Assembly (NCBI GenBank): GCA_026395215.1
Contig: JAPLZC010000010.1
Span: 204,150 to 263,120, forward strand
From: Candidatus Staskawiczbacteria bacterium
Lineage (GTDB): Bacteria > Patescibacteriota > Minisyncoccia > Minisyncoccales > Staskawiczbacteraceae
Length of the DNA stretch: 58,971 nt
Direction of reading: 5' to 3'
Shown piece by piece: positions 56,683 to 58,971 of the stretch (its first letter is position 1; every line of letters starts with the position of its first letter). The notes under the pieces are model-generated. The model had not been told where the DNA came from, searched no databases, and worked only from the letters and a program-made list of their open reading frames with translations. The translations under genes and the position numbers were made by a program.

Positions 56683-56999
56683 ACTTGTTTTTCTATTTCT
56701 AATTTAATTTCTTCTTCAACTTTTTTTGCCTCCTCTTTAAAAACTTGTTCAAAGTTTGGCAGGTGTTCTGTAACAAATTTTATTTTGCTTTCGTCATTGT
56801 CAGAATTAAATGTATTTTCCATGGTCCAGCGGTCATTTTCAGGGATAGCTAAATAAACTTTTTTTAAAATCCTGCCAATTACCAAATCAAAAATCCTTGA
56901 ATCTAATTTATTATGATTTGATATTAAACTTTCTAAATCCTTTTTTGACACCATTTGTTTTTTTTGTTTAAACAAGCTGAAAAAACTTTTAATACACAT
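56679..56999 (-). CDS. Hypothetical T4SS-operon protein
   Basis: 106 aa, 4-nt overlap with VirB4 gene. Confidence 0.7.
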   Translation of the reverse strand: MCIKSFFSLFKQKKQMVSKKDLESLISNHNKLDSRIFDLVIGRILKKVYLAIPENDRWTMENTFNSDNDESKIKFVTEHLPNFEQVFKEEAKKVEEEIKLEIEKQV

Positions 57000-57010
57000 T
57001 TTTTAAAAAG

Positions 57011-57364
57011 TTATTTTTTTTCTTTCCCATCAAATGAAAACATATCATTACCAATATTATATCCCTCTGAGAATGTTATCTTACCTTCTTTTTTTAATGC
57101 CTGCCACAAAAATTTTAGTATGCCAAATTTAGTAGCTTTAACGTAAACAGCAGCACCAAGTATACCGATATCTACAAAGTCCCTAACGCTCTCCTTCTGG
57201 AAAAAGTTTTTAGCTTTATCTTTCCAACCCGTGGGTTCTGGATCATTTTTATTCTCAACTGCCGTGAAAGCTGCATCTAATATTTGTTTTGGTTTTTCTT
57301 CTGAAGTTGATTCTGGGTTATTTTTTAAATCTAAATTTTCAGTTGTTGGTCCTTCTTTATGCAT
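57011..57364 (-). CDS. Hypothetical T4SS-operon protein
   Basis: 117 aa ORF in operon. Confidence 0.65.
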   Translation of the reverse strand: MHKEGPTTENLDLKNNPESTSEEKPKQILDAAFTAVENKNDPEPTGWKDKAKNFFQKESVRDFVDIGILGAAVYVKATKFGILKFLWQALKKEGKITFSEGYNIGNDMFSFDGKEKK

Positions 57365-57380
57365 GTTTTTTGCTTTTTAA

Positions 57381-58028
57381 TTATTTTAATAATTCTGGAA
57401 GGATTTCTGGGTAGTAGCCAACTTCGGCTTGGTCTGGGTGATGGATAGACCAGAAAAGTTCTATTAGTTCGGGTGTTGTTAGAGGAATTGCTTCTAATCC
57501 GCATCTTCGCAAACCCATTGCTGCATATTCCATTCTTTGCCAAAGCTGAGTTTTACATTTTTGGAAATCTTCATCTTTCATTGCTTGAGAATTTGCTTGT
57601 CCACCGGAAAAAAGAGTTTTTCCCACACCTTTTACGCCCAATGCTTCCATTAGGTTATATGGTATTACAATATAAAAATTCTTGGTCATAACCGTGTCCC
57701 CCACAACCATGCCTTTTATAAACTCTCTATATGATGCTGTTTGTTCTCTTAGTAATGCGTTAGTTTGTTTTTCTTCCAAATCTTTTAGACCATCCAAATA
57801 CGGCGTAATATTTATATTTCTTGATTGGACAACAATTTGGCAAAAGAAATCCAGAGAGTTTAGAAAACTCTGAAAAGCATAAATTGTGGCAGTTTGCTCC
57901 TCCTCAGATTTTAAGGCAAAGTTTATAGAAGAAACCATCATAATCCCCCTTAGAGTATTATTTTTCAACAACAAAATCCCCTCCTTTATGTCTTGTACCT
58001 CTAAAAATGCTTGGGTAGCTGACTCCAT
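57381..58028 (-). CDS. TraC-like N-terminal domain protein; start at ATG 58028, or GTG 58064 within the repeat
   Basis: ESATQAFLEVQDIKEGILLLKNNTLRGIMMVSSINFALKSEEEQ; located between prgI-like and virB4-like genes. Confidence 0.85.
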   Translation of the reverse strand: MESATQAFLEVQDIKEGILLLKNNTLRGIMMVSSINFALKSEEEQTATIYAFQSFLNSLDFFCQIVVQSRNINITPYLDGLKDLEEKQTNALLREQTASYREFIKGMVVGDTVMTKNFYIVIPYNLMEALGVKGVGKTLFSGGQANSQAMKDEDFQKCKTQLWQRMEYAAMGLRRCGLEAIPLTTPELIELFWSIHHPDQAEVGYYPEILPELLK

Positions 58029-58030
58029 AT

Positions 58031-58565
58031 TAACGGATTTCACAGATAATTTACGGATTTTCACAAATCACGGATTATCTTATGAATTATTATTTTGAAT
58101 TAATGTGATAAATGTTTTGCGATTATTTGTAAAAATTGAACGGCGTATGTCTAATTCACTTGTGTTAAAATTCACTAGGTAACCTATTTCATAGGTGCTT
58201 GCTTTCAAATAAGATATTTGCTGGTTTATGTCTTGGCGGGTGGTGAAACTGCTGGCTTTAATCTCTAGAATTATTTTGTTGTAAATTACGAAATCTGGAA
58301 TATATACACCTAATGATTTTCCGGTGTCTAAAGAATATATGTTAATTCTTTTCTGTTGCTCAAAAGATATATTTTGTTTTGTAAATTCTTCTGCTAAAGC
58401 TTTTTGGTAAATTTGTTCTTTCAGACCAGCCCCATATTTATTAGCCACATTATATATTGCGCCCCTTAGTTTATAGGATAAATCTCTCTCTAAAAAACTA
58501 TCTATGTTATCCGTGTTATCTGTGATATGTGTAGATCCGTTCATAAATCCGTGAAAATCCGTTTT
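58031..58565. mobile_element. Candidate GxxExxY-associated element bounded by inverted ACGGATTTTCAC repeats
   Basis: Left: ACGGATTTCACAG..ACGGATTTTCACAAATCACGGAT; right (reverse): ACGGATTTTCACGGATTTATGAACGGAT; wedged between prgI-like and traC-like genes. Confidence 0.6.
58080..58544 (-). CDS. GxxExxY-family protein (PD-(D/E)XK-like)
   Basis: YGAGLKEQIYQKALAEEF ... PDFVIYNKIILEIKASSFTTRQDINQQISYLKASTYEIGYLVNF. Confidence 0.9.
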   Translation of the reverse strand: MNGSTHITDNTDNIDSFLERDLSYKLRGAIYNVANKYGAGLKEQIYQKALAEEFTKQNISFEQQKRINIYSLDTGKSLGVYIPDFVIYNKIILEIKASSFTTRQDINQQISYLKASTYEIGYLVNFNTSELDIRRSIFTNNRKTFITLIQNNNS

Positions 58566-58971
58566 ACTTAGCTCTTGTTTCCAATTTTGTGTGCATTCTT
58601 TTTAATTGACTTGCTTGGGCTTGTAAAACCGGGCCTTGGGTAATTTTTTTAATCTGAGTTCTAACAATTGGCTTGAATGGATATGGAGATTCTTTTTTCT
58701 TCCATGTGTAGTTTTTTCCGCCCATTGAAAAACCTATTGCTCCCATTATTACATTTAATATAGGAAAACCTCCAATTGTTCCAAAAGCCAAAATTGCCGT
58801 ACCACCAAAAACCAAAAAAGCCGCTATGAAAAAAAGGAAAGAAGGAAGAACAAAGTATAGTATAAAACAAACCACCCCCGCTCCCACCAAATAGAAGAAC
58901 TGCCTAAAAGATATAAAGAAAGCAATTTTAGCCTCCTGCTCAATAAATTGTGGTATAGGATACTGTTCCAT
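58564..58971 (-). CDS. PrgI family T4SS protein
   Basis: MEQYPIPQFIEQEAKIAFFISFRQFFYLVGAGVVCFIL. Confidence 0.88.
   Translation of the reverse strand: MEQYPIPQFIEQEAKIAFFISFRQFFYLVGAGVVCFILYFVLPSFLFFIAAFLVFGGTAILAFGTIGGFPILNVIMGAIGFSMGGKNYTWKKKESPYPFKPIVRTQIKKITQGPVLQAQASQLKRMHTKLETRAK

Noticed and set aside
1-58971. Alternative genetic code (UGA recoded, as in Gracilibacteria/Absconditabacteria)
   Set aside because: Conserved genes read through without internal UGA, and UGA serves as a stop (e.g. the BRO gene).
1-58971. tRNA and rRNA genes
   Set aside because: No convincing cloverleaf or rRNA segment was recognised by eye; the only T-arm/acceptor found belongs to tmRNA. tRNAscan-SE would be decisive.

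Overview
Chromosomal window from a small-genome, AT-rich bacterium. Gene content, stand-alone tiny proteins and repeat style look like Candidate Phyla Radiation / Parcubacteria (inference; no search was run). It uses the standard bacterial code. Housekeeping content: ileS, argS, archaeal-type pyrH, smpB-ssrA(tmRNA)-infC-rpmI-rplT, polX, greA, an EndoQ-like PHP protein, a Mur ligase, ruvA/uvrB, rpsT, holA, mutM, a stand-alone 5'-3' exonuclease, tsaE, a PilB-type ATPase, ruvB, yebC, ruvC, a class A PBP, dnaN/dnaA with a likely oriC, and rpmH-rnpA-yidC-jag. Accessory content: a RelE/RHH and a HEPN/MNT toxin-antitoxin pair, a BRO-type antirepressor, and a type IV secretion-like operon (PrgI, TraC-N, VirB4) with three tandem VirB2-pilin-like proteins carrying large extracellular domains, one a 1307-aa Cys-rich protein. 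Most interesting observations: (1) GxxExxY (PD-(D/E)XK-like) genes inside short inverted repeats, with ORF-less MITE-like relatives, all ending 2-12 nt upstream of another gene's start codon; (2) several unrelated palindromic repeat families inserted in frame inside essential genes; (3) a divergent pair of probable structured ncRNAs with near-consensus promoters and terminators; (4) the giant pilin-Cys-rich fusion in the T4SS operon; (5) tmRNA abutting the smpB stop codon, followed by infC with no ATG/GTG/TTG at its conserved N-terminus.
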